Positions 9,780-18,523 of a stretch of 64,000 nucleotides of DNA are shown here, in pieces; within the stretch, counting starts at the first letter, position 1, and each line of letters begins with the position of its first letter. Origin of the DNA: Halomonas sp. M4R1S46 (GTDB lineage: Bacteria; Pseudomonadota; Gammaproteobacteria; Pseudomonadales; Halomonadaceae). Where the stretch lies: contig NZ_CP107008.1 in NCBI RefSeq assembly GCF_025725685.1, forward strand, positions 124,001-188,000. Reading direction: 5' to 3'. A program made the position numbers and the translations under genes. The notes under the pieces were generated by a model. The model was not told the origin of the DNA and searched no databases. It saw only the letters and a list, made by a program, of their open reading frames with translations.

Positions 9780-10333
9780 AGGTGCTCCTCGTGGTGTTCT
9801 TCTTCTTCCTTGGGGGCGATGCGCCCGGTCATGACCAGCACGTTGCGCCAGGCCTCGACCAGGCCCTGCAGGAGCATCAGGCCGGCGAACAGCGGGATCA
9901 GCGTCTTGAGCAGGAAGACCCCGGGGATGCCACCCGAGTCCGGCGACCCCTCGAGGATGCGCCAGGACTTGCCGACGTAACCGAGGCTGACGAGGATCAC
10001 GAAGATCATCACCGGCATCAGCAGGAAGAGGTGACCGAGCAGGTCGACCAGCGCCTTGCGCTTCACCGGCATGGCCCGATAGAAGATGTCCACCCGCACG
10101 TGCCCGTCATGGCGCAGGGTATAGGCCGCGGCCAGCATGAAGACCGTGGCGTGCATGTACATCACCGATTCCTGCATGGGGATGCTGTTGACGCTGAAGG
10201 CATAGCGCAGCACCACGATCAGGAACTGGATCAGCATCATCAGCAGGACCAGCCAGGAGAGGCTCCGGCCGAGCCATTCGGAGAGGCGGTCGAGCCGGTC
10301 GATCAGGCTCGGGAGCTCGTGGGGTTGGGGCAT
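9776..10333 (-). CDS. dctQ: TRAP transporter small permease (DctQ family)
   Basis: A 185-residue protein with four hydrophobic helices and the DctQ signature region RYAFSVNSIPMQESVMYMHATVFMLAAAYTLRHDGHVRVDIFY. It partners DctM in the membrane. A charged, His/Glu-rich C-terminus (KEEEEHHEEHL) ends the protein. It is the first gene of the TRAP operon on the minus strand. A TATAGT -10-like hexamer lies about 70 bp upstream (10403-10408, minus), but no convincing -35 was found. Confidence 0.93.
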   Translation of the reverse strand: MPQPHELPSLIDRLDRLSEWLGRSLSWLVLLMMLIQFLIVVLRYAFSVNSIPMQESVMYMHATVFMLAAAYTLRHDGHVRVDIFYRAMPVKRKALVDLLGHLFLLMPVMIFVILVSLGYVGKSWRILEGSPDSGGIPGVFLLKTLIPLFAGLMLLQGLVEAWRNVLVMTGRIAPKEEEEHHEEHL

Positions 10334-10454
10334 GGGGGAATTGCTCGGGGTTGCGTTGACGTCAAGGCGTTGGCGCCACGCGTCTGTGGCACGATCTCCC
10401 AGACTATACGGGAATCGTTCAGCGTCTGTTACAACGATGGGGCCGACATTGGTC

Positions 10455-11264
10455 TTACCCCTTGGCCAGGGTGGCGTGGCAGGCCTCGGGCAGGCTGACG
10501 TCGATGGCCACGGGCAGGTGGTCGGAGAAGAGGTGTTCCAGCACCTGGACCCGGTGGGCCTCCAGGGAGTCCGAGAGCAGGATATGGTCCAGGGCCCGGC
10601 GGGGTTGCCAGGACGGGTAGCTGAGCGGCGGGCGCACCGGGTGCAGCGGCAGCGAGTCGCGGAATCGCGAGTGGGCGTGGAGCTGGTCCGGGGTGCAGTT
10701 GAGGTCGCCCATCACCACCACATGGCGCAGGGGGGTGATGATCTCGCTGAGGTAGTCGAGCTGGCGCACTCGGCCACGATGGCTCAGCGCCAGATGGGCG
10801 ACGAACAGGTGCAGGGCGTCGGGCCCCTCGCCGAAGCGGGCGTGGATGGCACCGCGGCCGGGCAGGGTGCCGGGCAGGCTGTACTCCTCGACCCGCGAGG
10901 GCGGCAGGCGCGACAGCAGCCCGTTGCTGTGCTGGGCGAGGTGGCCCAGGTTGCGGTTGAGCTGCTGGTAGTGGTGCGGAAAGCCGGCGCGGGTCGCCAG
11001 GTATTCCACCTGGTTGACCCGGCCGGAGCGGAAGCTGCCGCCGTCGACCTCCTGGAGGCCGACGATATCGAAGCGTCCCAGCACCTCGCTCATCATGTCG
11101 AGGCGCTTGAGGCGTCGCGGGTGGGGCAGCAGGTGCTGCCAGCTGCGGGTCAGGTAGTGATGGTAGGCCGATGTCTGGATGCCCACCTGCAGGTTGAAGG
11201 TCAGCAGTTTCAGGTGGCCGCTCTCACGGTGCGGCCACCTGACATCGGCCAGCGACGAAGTCAT
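10455..11264 (-). CDS. Endonuclease/exonuclease/phosphatase (EEP) superfamily protein
   Basis: A 269-residue protein of the DNase I/Mg-dependent phosphodiesterase fold. Visible catalytic motifs are LLTFNLQVG at the start, GLQEVDGG with the metal-binding Glu, VAHLALSHRG, VVMGDLNCTP and the terminal SDHLPV His. There is no signal peptide, so it is probably cytoplasmic. The start ATG (11264) is 1 bp after the dsbA stop, giving a dsbA-EEP unit. The same neighbour pair is common in Pseudomonas and Halomonas genomes. Its substrate is unknown. Confidence 0.85.
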   Translation of the reverse strand: MTSSLADVRWPHRESGHLKLLTFNLQVGIQTSAYHHYLTRSWQHLLPHPRRLKRLDMMSEVLGRFDIVGLQEVDGGSFRSGRVNQVEYLATRAGFPHHYQQLNRNLGHLAQHSNGLLSRLPPSRVEEYSLPGTLPGRGAIHARFGEGPDALHLFVAHLALSHRGRVRQLDYLSEIITPLRHVVVMGDLNCTPDQLHAHSRFRDSLPLHPVRPPLSYPSWQPRRALDHILLSDSLEAHRVQVLEHLFSDHLPVAIDVSLPEACHATLAKG

Positions 11265-11265
11265 G

Positions 11266-11898
11266 TCAGTCCTTCCGTTCCTCGCGCACCTTGTCCACCA
11301 GGGCACCGGCGACCTGGGGCATGTTGTCGAGGCTGCCGGCGGTGCTCGGGGTCACCACGTAGCGGCCATCGACGATCAGCGCCGGCACCCCCATCAGGCC
11401 CATGTTGCGCATGCGGGCATGGGCCTGGTTGACCTGGGACTTGACGCCGAAGGCGGTCAGCGCCTCGCTGGCCTCCTCCTCGGTGACGCCGTAGTTGCTG
11501 AAGAAGGCCGCGATGTCCTCGACCTCGGTCAGGCGCTGGCCCTGTTCATGATAGGCCTCGAAGAAGTCGTCATGCAGGTCCTCCTGGATGCCCAGCTGCT
11601 TGGCGGCGTAGAAGGCGGTGGCGTGCTTGTTCCAGGCGCCGCCCATGGTGGCCGGCATGCGCTGGAAGACCACGTCCTCGGGGAGCTCGGCGACCCAGGC
11701 GTTGAGCGGCTCCTCCAGGTTGTAGCAGTGCGGGCAGCCGTACCAGAAGGCCTCGGTGACCTCGATCTTGCCCTCCTCGACCTGGGTCTTCACCGGCTCG
11801 TCGAGGGTGGTGTAGTGCTCGCCCTCCACCAGGTTGGCGGCGGAGGCGAGCGTGGACAGGCCCAGGCCTGCCAGGGCGACGATCAGGGACTTGAACAT
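11266..11898 (-). CDS. dsbA: Thiol:disulfide interchange protein DsbA
   Basis: A 210-residue periplasmic oxidoreductase that introduces disulfides into secreted proteins. A signal peptide (residues 1-20, ending LASA) precedes the thioredoxin-like domain. The active site is C55-P-H-C58 and the cis-proline lies in G170-V-P172. AGGAGAG precedes the ATG. It is downstream of cytochrome c4, separated by a strong hairpin, and upstream of the EEP gene. Confidence 0.96.
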   Translation of the reverse strand: MFKSLIVALAGLGLSTLASAANLVEGEHYTTLDEPVKTQVEEGKIEVTEAFWYGCPHCYNLEEPLNAWVAELPEDVVFQRMPATMGGAWNKHATAFYAAKQLGIQEDLHDDFFEAYHEQGQRLTEVEDIAAFFSNYGVTEEEASEALTAFGVKSQVNQAHARMRNMGLMGVPALIVDGRYVVTPSTAGSLDNMPQVAGALVDKVREERKD

Positions 11899-11995
11899 GA
11901 GGGGCTCTCCTTGAGTGAGTCATGATCCAGGGTGGGGCGCCGTCGGCACGGCACCGCCGAGTTGGAGTGTAGCCGGGGGCCCGGGTTCCCGGAGA

Positions 11996-12026
11996 CGACG
12001 AGGGCGGCCCTGGGCCGCCCTCGTCG
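11996..12026 (-). terminator. Terminator hairpin after cytochrome c4
   Basis: A perfect 14-bp stem (CGACGAGGGCGGCC and its complement) closes a CTG loop, 23 bp after the cytochrome c4 stop on the minus strand. It separates this gene from dsbA. No long T-run follows on the minus strand, so it may act as a processing or stability hairpin rather than a full intrinsic terminator. Confidence 0.65.
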
Positions 12027-12048
12027 AATGCCGGTGGCCGGGAAGCGC

Positions 12049-12669
12049 TCAGTGCAGCCCGCGCACGTAGTTGGCCACGGCCTCCATGTCACGGTCGCTC
12101 ATCTTGGCGGCGATGTCGCGCATGATGGCGTTGGGGTCGTTGGCCCGCTCGCCGGCGGCGAAGGCCTGCAGGGTCGCGACCACGTAATCGCTCTTCTGGC
12201 CGGACAGCGCCGGGTAGACGGCGGTGCCGATGCCCTGGCCGGTCGGGCTGTGGCAGGCGGCACAGGCCGGCAGGCCCTTGGCCAGGTCGCCGGCCCGGTA
12301 CAGCTCGCGGCCGTGCTCGACCAGGGCCGGCTCCGGGTCCGCCTGGCCGAGGGCCGGCTCCTTCTCGGCGAAGTAGGTGGCCACGTCCCAGGCGTCCTGG
12401 TCGGAGAAGTTGTCCACCTGACCGGCCATCTGCGGCACGTTGCGGTTGCCGTCGCGGATATCCATGATCTGCTTGGCGAGATAGGAGGCTTGCTGGCCGG
12501 CCAGGTTGGGGAAGGCACCGGACGGGCTGATGCCTTCCTGGCCGTGACAGGCGGCGCAGGCCTGTGCCTTCTCGCGGCCGGCGGCGGCATCCGCCTCCGA
12601 CTGGAGGTCCGCGTGGGCGGCGCCGACGGCGCTCATGGTGATTGCCAGGCTTGCCAGAAGCTTTCTCAT
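12049..12669 (-). CDS. Di-haem cytochrome c4
   Basis: A 206-residue periplasmic c-type cytochrome. A signal peptide (about residues 1-20, ending AAHA) precedes two cytochrome c domains, each with a C-A-A-C-H haem-attachment motif (C38-H42 and C136-H140). Methionine axial ligands are expected in the NVPQMAGQ and NAIMRDIA regions. Cytochrome c4 carries electrons from bc1 to terminal oxidases. It is divergent from engB, as in pseudomonads. Confidence 0.94.
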   Translation of the reverse strand: MRKLLASLAITMSAVGAAHADLQSEADAAAGREKAQACAACHGQEGISPSGAFPNLAGQQASYLAKQIMDIRDGNRNVPQMAGQVDNFSDQDAWDVATYFAEKEPALGQADPEPALVEHGRELYRAGDLAKGLPACAACHSPTGQGIGTAVYPALSGQKSDYVVATLQAFAAGERANDPNAIMRDIAAKMSDRDMEAVANYVRGLH

Positions 12670-12797
12670 CGCTAATCCACTATGCCGTTATGTTGTTGAC
12701 CGGTACGTACCCCGGGTGCCGCCCGAGAGAGGCGGGCGAGCCTTGCTGCCGGAAGCCGTCGACGCACCCTGGTCGGTCGCTGCCGGCGGGAGCACGG

Positions 12798-12806
12798 TGG
12801 TATACT
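12798..12806 (+). promoter_or_regulatory. Extended -10 promoter candidate for engB
   Basis: TGGTATACT is an extended -10 (TGn plus TATACT at 12801-12806), about 105 bp before the engB start in the 242-bp divergent gap with cytochrome c4. No good -35 is present, which fits an extended -10 promoter. The same nonamer occurs ahead of dapB. Confidence 0.5.
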
Positions 12807-12911
12807 TGCGCGCCCCGGGTCGCAGACAAAAGTCACTGCATTATAACGGAACACCCGTGCTGCGGGAATGCAAGCCGCGGCACCCTTGATCAACGTCAGG
12901 AAACCCCCGCC

Positions 12912-13532
12912 ATGTCGCGACTCAACTACCAGGCCGCCCGCTTCCTCATCAGTGCGCCGACCCTGGCGAAATGCCCGTCGGATGGCGGCGCCGAAGTGGC
13001 CTTCGCCGGGCGCTCCAACGCCGGCAAGTCCAGCGCCATCAACGCCCTGACGCGCCAGAAGGCGCTGGCCCGGACCTCCAAGACCCCCGGCCGCACCCAG
13101 CTGATCAACTTCTTCGCCCTGGGCGAGGACACCGACCACCGGCTGGTCGACCTGCCGGGCTACGGCTATGCCAAGGTGCCCGAGCAGGTCAAGCTCGAGT
13201 GGCAGCGCCACCTGGCGGACTACCTGCAGCGGCGCGCTTCCCTGCGCGGCCTGGTGCTGGTGATGGACGTTCGCCACCCGCTCTCCGAGTTCGACCAGAC
13301 GATGCTGGGTTGGGCCGACGACCAGGACATGCCGGTGCACATCCTGCTGACCAAGGCCGACAAGCTGAAGTCGGGCGCCGCCAGGAACGCCCTGCAGCAG
13401 GTACGCTCGCGGCTGCGCGAGTGGGAGGACCTGGTGAGCGTCCAGCTGTTCTCGGCGCTCAAGAAGCAGGGCCTCGAGGAGGTGCATGCACGCCTCGACG
13501 ACTGGCTATTAGCGGACATCGGGGACGACTAG
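12912..13532 (+). CDS. engB: Ribosome biogenesis GTPase YihA/YsxC (EngB)
   Basis: A 206-residue TrmE-Era-EngA-EngB-type GTPase needed for 50S maturation. The G1 motif GRSNAGKS (residues 33-40), G2 threonines in [15 protein letters not shown]3 [10 protein letters not shown] and G4 TKADK are all present. ATG 12912 is chosen because the N-terminus ([16 protein letters not shown]) matches the family and AGGAAA lies upstream. Length matches E. coli YihA (210 aa). Confidence 0.96.
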   Translation: MSRLNYQAARFLISAPTLAKCPSDGGAEVAFAGRSNAGKSSAINALTRQKALARTSKTPGRTQLINFFALGEDTDHRLVDLPGYGYAKVPEQVKLEWQRHLADYLQRRASLRGLVLVMDVRHPLSEFDQTMLGWADDQDMPVHILLTKADKLKSGAARNALQQVRSRLREWEDLVSVQLFSALKKQGLEEVHARLDDWLLADIGDD

Positions 13533-13580
13533 CCGGAGGGCTGCCCGGTGGCAAGCCCCGGAGTGCCGGACCATCGCGAG

Positions 13581-13740
13581 GGCGCTGTAAACCCGTCCAT
13601 GAGCGCTACCGACGCCCTGCGGCGCTCTCGCATCCTGCTCCGCTGGCAGGGCCGGCGCTGGCCATTCCTGGCCAGCCCGTTCGGAGGAATCCTCCTCACC
13701 CCTGGCGTAGGACCCTCGCTTCGCCTTGCCCCCGACGCCC
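13581..13740 (+). repeat. Dispersed intergenic repeat, long copy (copy 1)
   Basis: This segment lies between convergent engB and yigB. Its first 36 nt and last 37 nt match the reverse complement of 53784-53862 at about 31/36 and 29/37 positions by eye. Its middle has about 85 extra nucleotides. It includes a perfect 8-bp hairpin GCTGGCCA-ttcc-TGGCCAGC and a GGAGGA-a-TCCTCC palindrome. The shared start is GGCGCTGTRAACCC. No ORF or gene is supported here. It looks like a small non-coding, structured repeat family. Confidence 0.7.
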
Positions 13741-13802
13741 TTCAAGGTATGAGTCTTGGCCAAGCCGATGAGATTCGCTTCTGCTTATCTGGCCGACGGC
13801 TT

Positions 13803-14558
13803 TCAGCTTTCTAATTTCTCCAGCAGCGCCGGCAGCTCGCGGATATGCCCCAGGCGATGGACGCCCTCGGGCAGTGGTGCGCCATGGGGCGTGTCGCCGG
13901 CGACCCAGGCCGCCTGCATCCCCAGCCGGATCGCCGGCAGGACGTCTTCCTTCCAGGAATCGCCGATATGCATCGCCCGGGCGGGCGACGCGCCGAGCTT
14001 GGCCAGGGCCATCAGGAAGGGCCGGGGATCGGGCTTGGGCGCATGCATCTCCCCGGCGGCGATCGCCACCGCGAAGTGGCGGCGCAGGGGCAGGCGGTCG
14101 AAGTCCAGGTTGCCGTTGGTGATGGAGCCCAGCCGGTAGCGCGTCCCTAGCTCGCTGAGCATCGGTTCCACCTCCGGGTAGGGCGAGACCCGCAGGCGCA
14201 GGTCGTGGAAGCGCTCCATGGCGCGCGTCGCCCAGTGCCAGGCCGCCTCATGGGGCAGGCCGAACTCCTTCAGCAGCGAGGCCAGGGCCTGCTCGCGGAT
14301 CCAGGTGAAGTCGCCGCGGCGCAGCGGATGGCGCTCGGCGAGTGCCTGGCGCCGGGCCTGGTAGTGCGGCAGCGGCACCCGCTCGGCGAAGCGTCCCAGG
14401 TGCTGCTCGCCACGCTCGGCGAGCCATTCGGCCAGGGCCGTATCGAGCCAGCCGTAGTGGCCCTCCTCGGTGCGTGTCATCACCCCCCGGTTGTCCCAGA
14501 GGGTGTCGTCGAGGTCGAAGGTCAGGGCCTGGAGGCGTGGTCGGGTCATGGGCATCAT
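13803..14558 (-). CDS. yigB: HAD-superfamily hydrolase, YigB-like
   Basis: A 251-residue HAD-IA phosphatase. Motif I is DLDDT (D15, D17), motif II is SITNG, and motifs III/IV are KPDPRPF and IGDSWKEDV. E. coli YigB dephosphorylates FMN and other phosphometabolites, and the xerC-yigB pairing is conserved, so a similar role is likely. The start overlaps the xerC stop (ATGA). Confidence 0.88.
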   Translation of the reverse strand: MMPMTRPRLQALTFDLDDTLWDNRGVMTRTEEGHYGWLDTALAEWLAERGEQHLGRFAERVPLPHYQARRQALAERHPLRRGDFTWIREQALASLLKEFGLPHEAAWHWATRAMERFHDLRLRVSPYPEVEPMLSELGTRYRLGSITNGNLDFDRLPLRRHFAVAIAAGEMHAPKPDPRPFLMALAKLGASPARAMHIGDSWKEDVLPAIRLGMQAAWVAGDTPHGAPLPEGVHRLGHIRELPALLEKLES

Positions 14559-15469
14559 TCGTGGTCGTCGGAGCGGCGGCGTCGGGCGCGGGGGTGGGCG
14601 GCGTCGTAGCTGGCCGCCAGGTGCTGCCAGTCGAGCCGGGTGTAGACCTGGGTGGTGGCCAGGTTGGCATGGCCCAGCAGTTCCTGGACCGCCCGTAGGT
14701 CCTGGCTGGACTCCAGCAGGTGGCTGGCGAAGGAGTGGCGCAGCCGATGGGGATGCAGGTGCTCGGCCAGGCCGCGCTGCCGGGCCAGGGCCGCGAGGCG
14801 CTGCTGGATGGCCCGGTGGCCGAGCCGGGCGCCGCGTACCCCCACGAACAGCGCCGTCTCGCCGTCAGCGGCCAGGGTGCCGCGCACCCCGAGCCAGGCC
14901 TCCAGCGCCGCCCGGGCGCGACGGCCCACCGGTACCTGGCGCGGCTTGCCGCCCTTGCCCAGTACCCGCACCCGCTGGGGCTGCAGGTCGGCGAGGGCCA
15001 GGGCGGCGAGCTCCGCGAGGCGCAGGCCGCTGGAGTAGAACAGCTCCAGCATGGCCTGGTCGCGGCAGGCCAGTGGCGAGCCGTCGTGGGGCGTGTCGAG
15101 GAAGCGCGCCAGGGCGTCCACGTCCACCGGTCGCGGCAGGTCCTTGGGCAGGCGCGGCGTGCGCACCAGGCTGGCCGGGTTGTGGTCCAGCACGCCGGCG
15201 GCCCGCAGGTGGTCGGCGAAGCCGGAGATGGCCGCCCGGCGCCGGGCCAGGCTGCGGGGTGCCAGCCCCCGGGCCCGCTCGCCGCCCAGGAAGCGACGCA
15301 GCAGGGCGGCGTCGAGGGCGGCGCCGTCGTCCACCCCCTGGTCGGCCAGGAAGTCGCCCAGCGCGGCCAGGTCGCGGCGATAGGCCGCCACCGTGGCCGG
15401 GCTGGCGGTGCGGGCCAGGGCCGCCAGGTAGGCGGCCAGCTGGTCGCCGAGCCGGGTCGGCTCAGCCAT
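14555..15469 (-). CDS. xerC: Tyrosine recombinase XerC
   Basis: A 304-residue site-specific recombinase that resolves chromosome dimers at dif with XerD. An N-terminal SAM-like core-binding domain precedes the catalytic domain. The catalytic residues appear as the Arg in SSGLRLAELAAL, the Lys in GKGGKPR, HPHRLRHSFASHLL (HxxR), the His in LGHANLATTQ, and the Tyr nucleophile in TTQVYTRLD. Context (dapF-DUF484-xerC-yigB) confirms XerC rather than a phage integrase. Confidence 0.96.
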   Translation of the reverse strand: MAEPTRLGDQLAAYLAALARTASPATVAAYRRDLAALGDFLADQGVDDGAALDAALLRRFLGGERARGLAPRSLARRRAAISGFADHLRAAGVLDHNPASLVRTPRLPKDLPRPVDVDALARFLDTPHDGSPLACRDQAMLELFYSSGLRLAELAALALADLQPQRVRVLGKGGKPRQVPVGRRARAALEAWLGVRGTLAADGETALFVGVRGARLGHRAIQQRLAALARQRGLAEHLHPHRLRHSFASHLLESSQDLRAVQELLGHANLATTQVYTRLDWQHLAASYDAAHPRARRRRSDDHE

Positions 15470-16181
15470 GGCGGGACGGCGCCAGGCGCATCAGCAGGCG
15501 GGCCACCACGTCGCCGACGTACTCGGTGAACAGGGTGTCCATGCTGGCGCGGAAGTGGTCGGGGTCGGGGCTCGCCAGCACCAGGTAGCCGAGCGGCTCG
15601 CCCAGGGTCAGCCGGGCCAGCGCACAGGAGCCGGCCTTGTCCGGCGCCTTGGCGTGGGGCAGCAGGCGCTTCCAGTCGGTGGGCGTCAGCCGGGTGCAGC
15701 GACTCGCCCGGCCGTCCAGCAGGGCGGCCAGGCGTTGGGCCACGTGGTCGTCGAGCACCTGCCGGGGGGCCTGGGGCGGCTGCGCCTCCCGGTCGGTGAG
15801 GCTGGCCGGGCACCACAGGGCCAGCGCCGGGGTCTGGAAGCGCTCGCTGAACTGGGTGGCCAGCGCCTGGCCCAGGGCGTCGCCGTCCTCGGCCTCCAGC
15901 AGGGCCAGCACCAGCTCCCGGGTCCGGCGGTACTGGGCCTCGTTGTGGCGGGCCGATTCCAGCAACTGCTCCAGGCGCCACTCGGCCTGCTCGGCGCGGG
16001 TGCGCAGATCGGCCACCAGGCGTTCCAGCAGGGAGGTGGCGCCGCGGGCCTCGGGGTGGGGCACCTTGAGCTGCTGGAGCAGGCCCTCACGGCCGACGAA
16101 GAAGTCGGGGTGACGGGCGAGCCACTGGGCCACGACGTCCGGGTCCAGGGTCTTGCGTGGCTCGGGGGCGGCTCGGGTCAT
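15462..16181 (-). CDS. DUF484 family protein
   Basis: A 239-residue member of the DUF484 (YigA-like) family, conserved between dapF and xerC. The N-terminus (DPDVVAQWLARHPDFFVGREGLL) is the family hallmark. A coiled-coil-like stretch around LVADLRTRAEQAEWRLEQLLESARHNE follows, then a GAF-like C-terminal half. Function is unknown. It overlaps the xerC start by 8 bp. Confidence 0.88.
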   Translation of the reverse strand: MTRAAPEPRKTLDPDVVAQWLARHPDFFVGREGLLQQLKVPHPEARGATSLLERLVADLRTRAEQAEWRLEQLLESARHNEAQYRRTRELVLALLEAEDGDALGQALATQFSERFQTPALALWCPASLTDREAQPPQAPRQVLDDHVAQRLAALLDGRASRCTRLTPTDWKRLLPHAKAPDKAGSCALARLTLGEPLGYLVLASPDPDHFRASMDTLFTEYVGDVVARLLMRLAPSRHG

Positions 16182-16203
16182 GCGCTTCTCCTCGGTTCGA
16201 CGC

Positions 16204-17037
16204 TCAGTTCAGGGGCACGCGGCCCTCGAAGACCCGCTCGGCGGGTCCGGTCATGATCAGGCAGGCGTCACCGCCGGGCCAGGTGATCTCCAGGTCGCCA
16301 CCGGGCAGGTGCACGGTGACCGGGCTCTCGAGCCAGCCCAGGCGGATGCCGGTGGCCACCGCGGCGCAGGCGCCGGTGCCGCAGGCCAGGGTCTCGCCGC
16401 TGCCCCGCTCATGGACGCGCAGGCGGATCTCGTGGGGCGACACCACCTGCATGAAGCCGGCGTTGACCCGCCGCGGGAAGCGCGGGTGGGCCTCGATGGC
16501 CGGTCCCAGGGTGGCCACCGGGGCGGTGTCCACGTCGTCCACCCGCAGCACCGCGTGGGGGTTGCCCAGGGACACCACGCCGACCTCGAGGCGCCGGCCC
16601 TCGACGTCCAGGGCGTGCAGGGCCCGGTCCTCGTCGGCCGCGAAGGGCAGCGCCTCCGGGGCGAAGCGCGGCGGCCCCATGTCCACGCTGACGCGATCGT
16701 CGTCGCCCACCACCAGGGTGAGCGGGCCGCCGGCGGTCTCGACGTGGATCTCGCGCTTGTGGGTCAGCCGCTGGTCGCGCACGAAGCGGGCGAAGCAGCG
16801 CGCCCCGTTGCCGCAGTTCTCCACTTCGCTGCCGTCGGCGTTGTAGATGCGGTAGCGAAAGTCCATGTCCGGGTCCCGGGGCGGCTCGACCACCAGCAGC
16901 TGGTCGAAGCCGATGCCGAAGCGCCGGTCGGCCAGGGCGCGGACCTGCTCGTCGCGCAGCCGCGCCCGCTGGGTGATCAGGTCGACCACCATGAAGTCGT
17001 TGCCGAGTCCGTGCATCTTGGTGAACTGCAGCAGCAT
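16204..17037 (-). CDS. dapF: Diaminopimelate epimerase
   Basis: A 277-residue cofactor-independent epimerase that converts LL- to meso-diaminopimelate for lysine and peptidoglycan. The two catalytic cysteines are visible in [14 protein letters not shown] and [12 protein letters not shown]-terminal [12 protein letters not shown] is diagnostic. The gene overlaps the lysA stop by 1 bp, so lysA-dapF are translationally linked. Confidence 0.97.
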   Translation of the reverse strand: MLLQFTKMHGLGNDFMVVDLITQRARLRDEQVRALADRRFGIGFDQLLVVEPPRDPDMDFRYRIYNADGSEVENCGNGARCFARFVRDQRLTHKREIHVETAGGPLTLVVGDDDRVSVDMGPPRFAPEALPFAADEDRALHALDVEGRRLEVGVVSLGNPHAVLRVDDVDTAPVATLGPAIEAHPRFPRRVNAGFMQVVSPHEIRLRVHERGSGETLACGTGACAAVATGIRLGWLESPVTVHLPGGDLEITWPGGDACLIMTGPAERVFEGRVPLN

Positions 17038-18317
17038 CAGGGCGTCTCCGCGCTGTCGTCGGGGAGCGTGGCCTCGCCGGCCCAGAGGTCCGCCAGGCGC
17101 TCGCGGCGTCGCACCAGGTGGGCGCGGTCGCCGTCCACCATGACCTCGGGCGGTCGCGGGCGGCTGTTGTAGTTGGAGGCCATGACGAAGCCGTAGGCGC
17201 CGGCGGAGCGCACCGCCAGCAGGTCGCCGGCGGCGATGGCCAGCTCCCGGTCCTGGCCCAGGAAGTCGCCGGTCTCGCAGACCGGGCCGACCACGTCATA
17301 GGTGCCGCTCTCCCGCGCCTGGGTGGTGTCCACCGGCAGGATGGCCTGCCAGGCCTGGTAGAGGGCCGGGCGGATCAGGTCGTTCATGGCCGCGTCGACG
17401 ATGGCGAAGTGCTTGGTCTCGCCGGGCTTGAGGAATTCCACCCGGGTCAGCAGCACGCCGGCGTTGGCGGCGATCGAGCGGCCCGGCTCGAAGAGCAGGG
17501 TCAGCTGGTCGCTGCCCGGCCAGCGCGACAGCCGCTCGAGCAGGGCGGTGGCGTAGTCGAAGGGGTGCGGGGGGCGCTCGTCGTGATAGGGCACGCCCAA
17601 GCCGCCGCCGAGGTCCAGGTGCTCGATCTCGATGCCGTCCTCGCGCAGCCGCTCGAGCAGCACCAGCAGGCGGTCGAGGGCGTCGAGGAAGGGGGCGGTC
17701 TCGGTGAGCTGGGAGCCGATATGGCAGTCGAGCCCCACCACCCGCACGTTGTCCATGGCCGCCGCCTGGCGGTAGACCTCCCGGGCCTCGTCCACCGCGA
17801 TGCCGAACTTGTTGGCCTTGAGCCCGGTGGAGATGTAGGGGTGGGTGCCGGCGTCCACGTCGGGGTTGACCCGCAGCGAGATCGGGGCGACCCGGCCCAG
17901 GCCGCGGGCCACGGCGTCGAGCCGCTCGAGTTCGGCGCGGGACTCGACGTTGAAGCACTTGATGCCCACCGAGAGCGCGCGGGCCATCTCGTTCTCCTGC
18001 TTGGCCACCCCGGAGAACACCACCTTGGCGGGGTCGCCGCCGGCGGTCAGTACCCGCTCGAGCTCGCCTACCGAGACGATGTCGAAGCCGGCGCCGAGGC
18101 GGGCGAGCAGGTTGAGCACCGCCAGGTTGGAGTTGGCCTTGACCGCGTAGCAGATCAGGTGGGGATGGCTGCCCAGCGCCTCGGTGTAGGCCCGGAAGTG
18201 GCGGGCCAGGGTGGCCTTGGAATAGATGTAGCAGGGCGTGCCGAATTCCTCGGCGATACGCGAAAGCGGGAGCTCTTCGGCGTGCAGCACGCCGTCGCGG
18301 TACTCGAAATGGTCCAT
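17037..18317 (-). CDS. lysA: Diaminopimelate decarboxylase
   Basis: A 426-residue PLP enzyme (alanine racemase-like fold III) that makes L-lysine from meso-DAP. The PLP lysine is in [13 protein letters not shown], the glycine loop is HIGSQLTE and [11 protein letters not shown], and substrate motifs are [13 protein letters not shown] and [10 protein letters not shown]. It lies between lptM and dapF, forming a lysine/cell-wall cluster. Confidence 0.97.
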   Translation of the reverse strand: MDHFEYRDGVLHAEELPLSRIAEEFGTPCYIYSKATLARHFRAYTEALGSHPHLICYAVKANSNLAVLNLLARLGAGFDIVSVGELERVLTAGGDPAKVVFSGVAKQENEMARALSVGIKCFNVESRAELERLDAVARGLGRVAPISLRVNPDVDAGTHPYISTGLKANKFGIAVDEAREVYRQAAAMDNVRVVGLDCHIGSQLTETAPFLDALDRLLVLLERLREDGIEIEHLDLGGGLGVPYHDERPPHPFDYATALLERLSRWPGSDQLTLLFEPGRSIAANAGVLLTRVEFLKPGETKHFAIVDAAMNDLIRPALYQAWQAILPVDTTQARESGTYDVVGPVCETGDFLGQDRELAIAAGDLLAVRSAGAYGFVMASNYNSRPRPPEVMVDGDRAHLVRRRERLADLWAGEATLPDDSAETP

Positions 18318-18319
18318 GC

Positions 18320-18523
18320 CTAGGTGTCGTCCTCGTCGGCGGGGCGGGGGGCGTCGGCGCCCGATGCAGCGGCGTCCGACGCGTCGTCGGTGGTCTCGGG
18401 GTCACGGGGGCCGTAGCGCTCCTCCGCCGCGGTGTCGCCGGGCAGGTAGAGGGGGCCCTTCTGGCCGCAGCCGGCCAGCAGCAGGGGCAGCGCCAGCAGC
18501 GCGAGCAGGGCGGTGCGACGCAT
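18320..18523 (-). CDS. lptM: Small lipoprotein LptM (YifL-like)
   Basis: A 67-residue lipoprotein. The signal peptide ends in the lipobox LLAGC (Cys19), followed by the family motif GQKGPLYLPG. The tail is acidic and Ala/Asp-rich and varies between species. LptM helps mature the LptDE lipopolysaccharide translocon in Enterobacteria; the same role here is inferred. Its ATG shares one base with the argH stop, and lysA starts 2 bp downstream of its stop. Confidence 0.9.
   Translation of the reverse strand: MRRTALLALLALPLLLAGCGQKGPLYLPGDTAAEERYGPRDPETTDDASDAAASGADAPRPADEDDT

Noticed and set aside
14555..15469. Phage or island integrase
   Set aside because: The tyrosine recombinase is in the conserved dapF-DUF484-xerC-yigB order and has XerC-like length and motifs.
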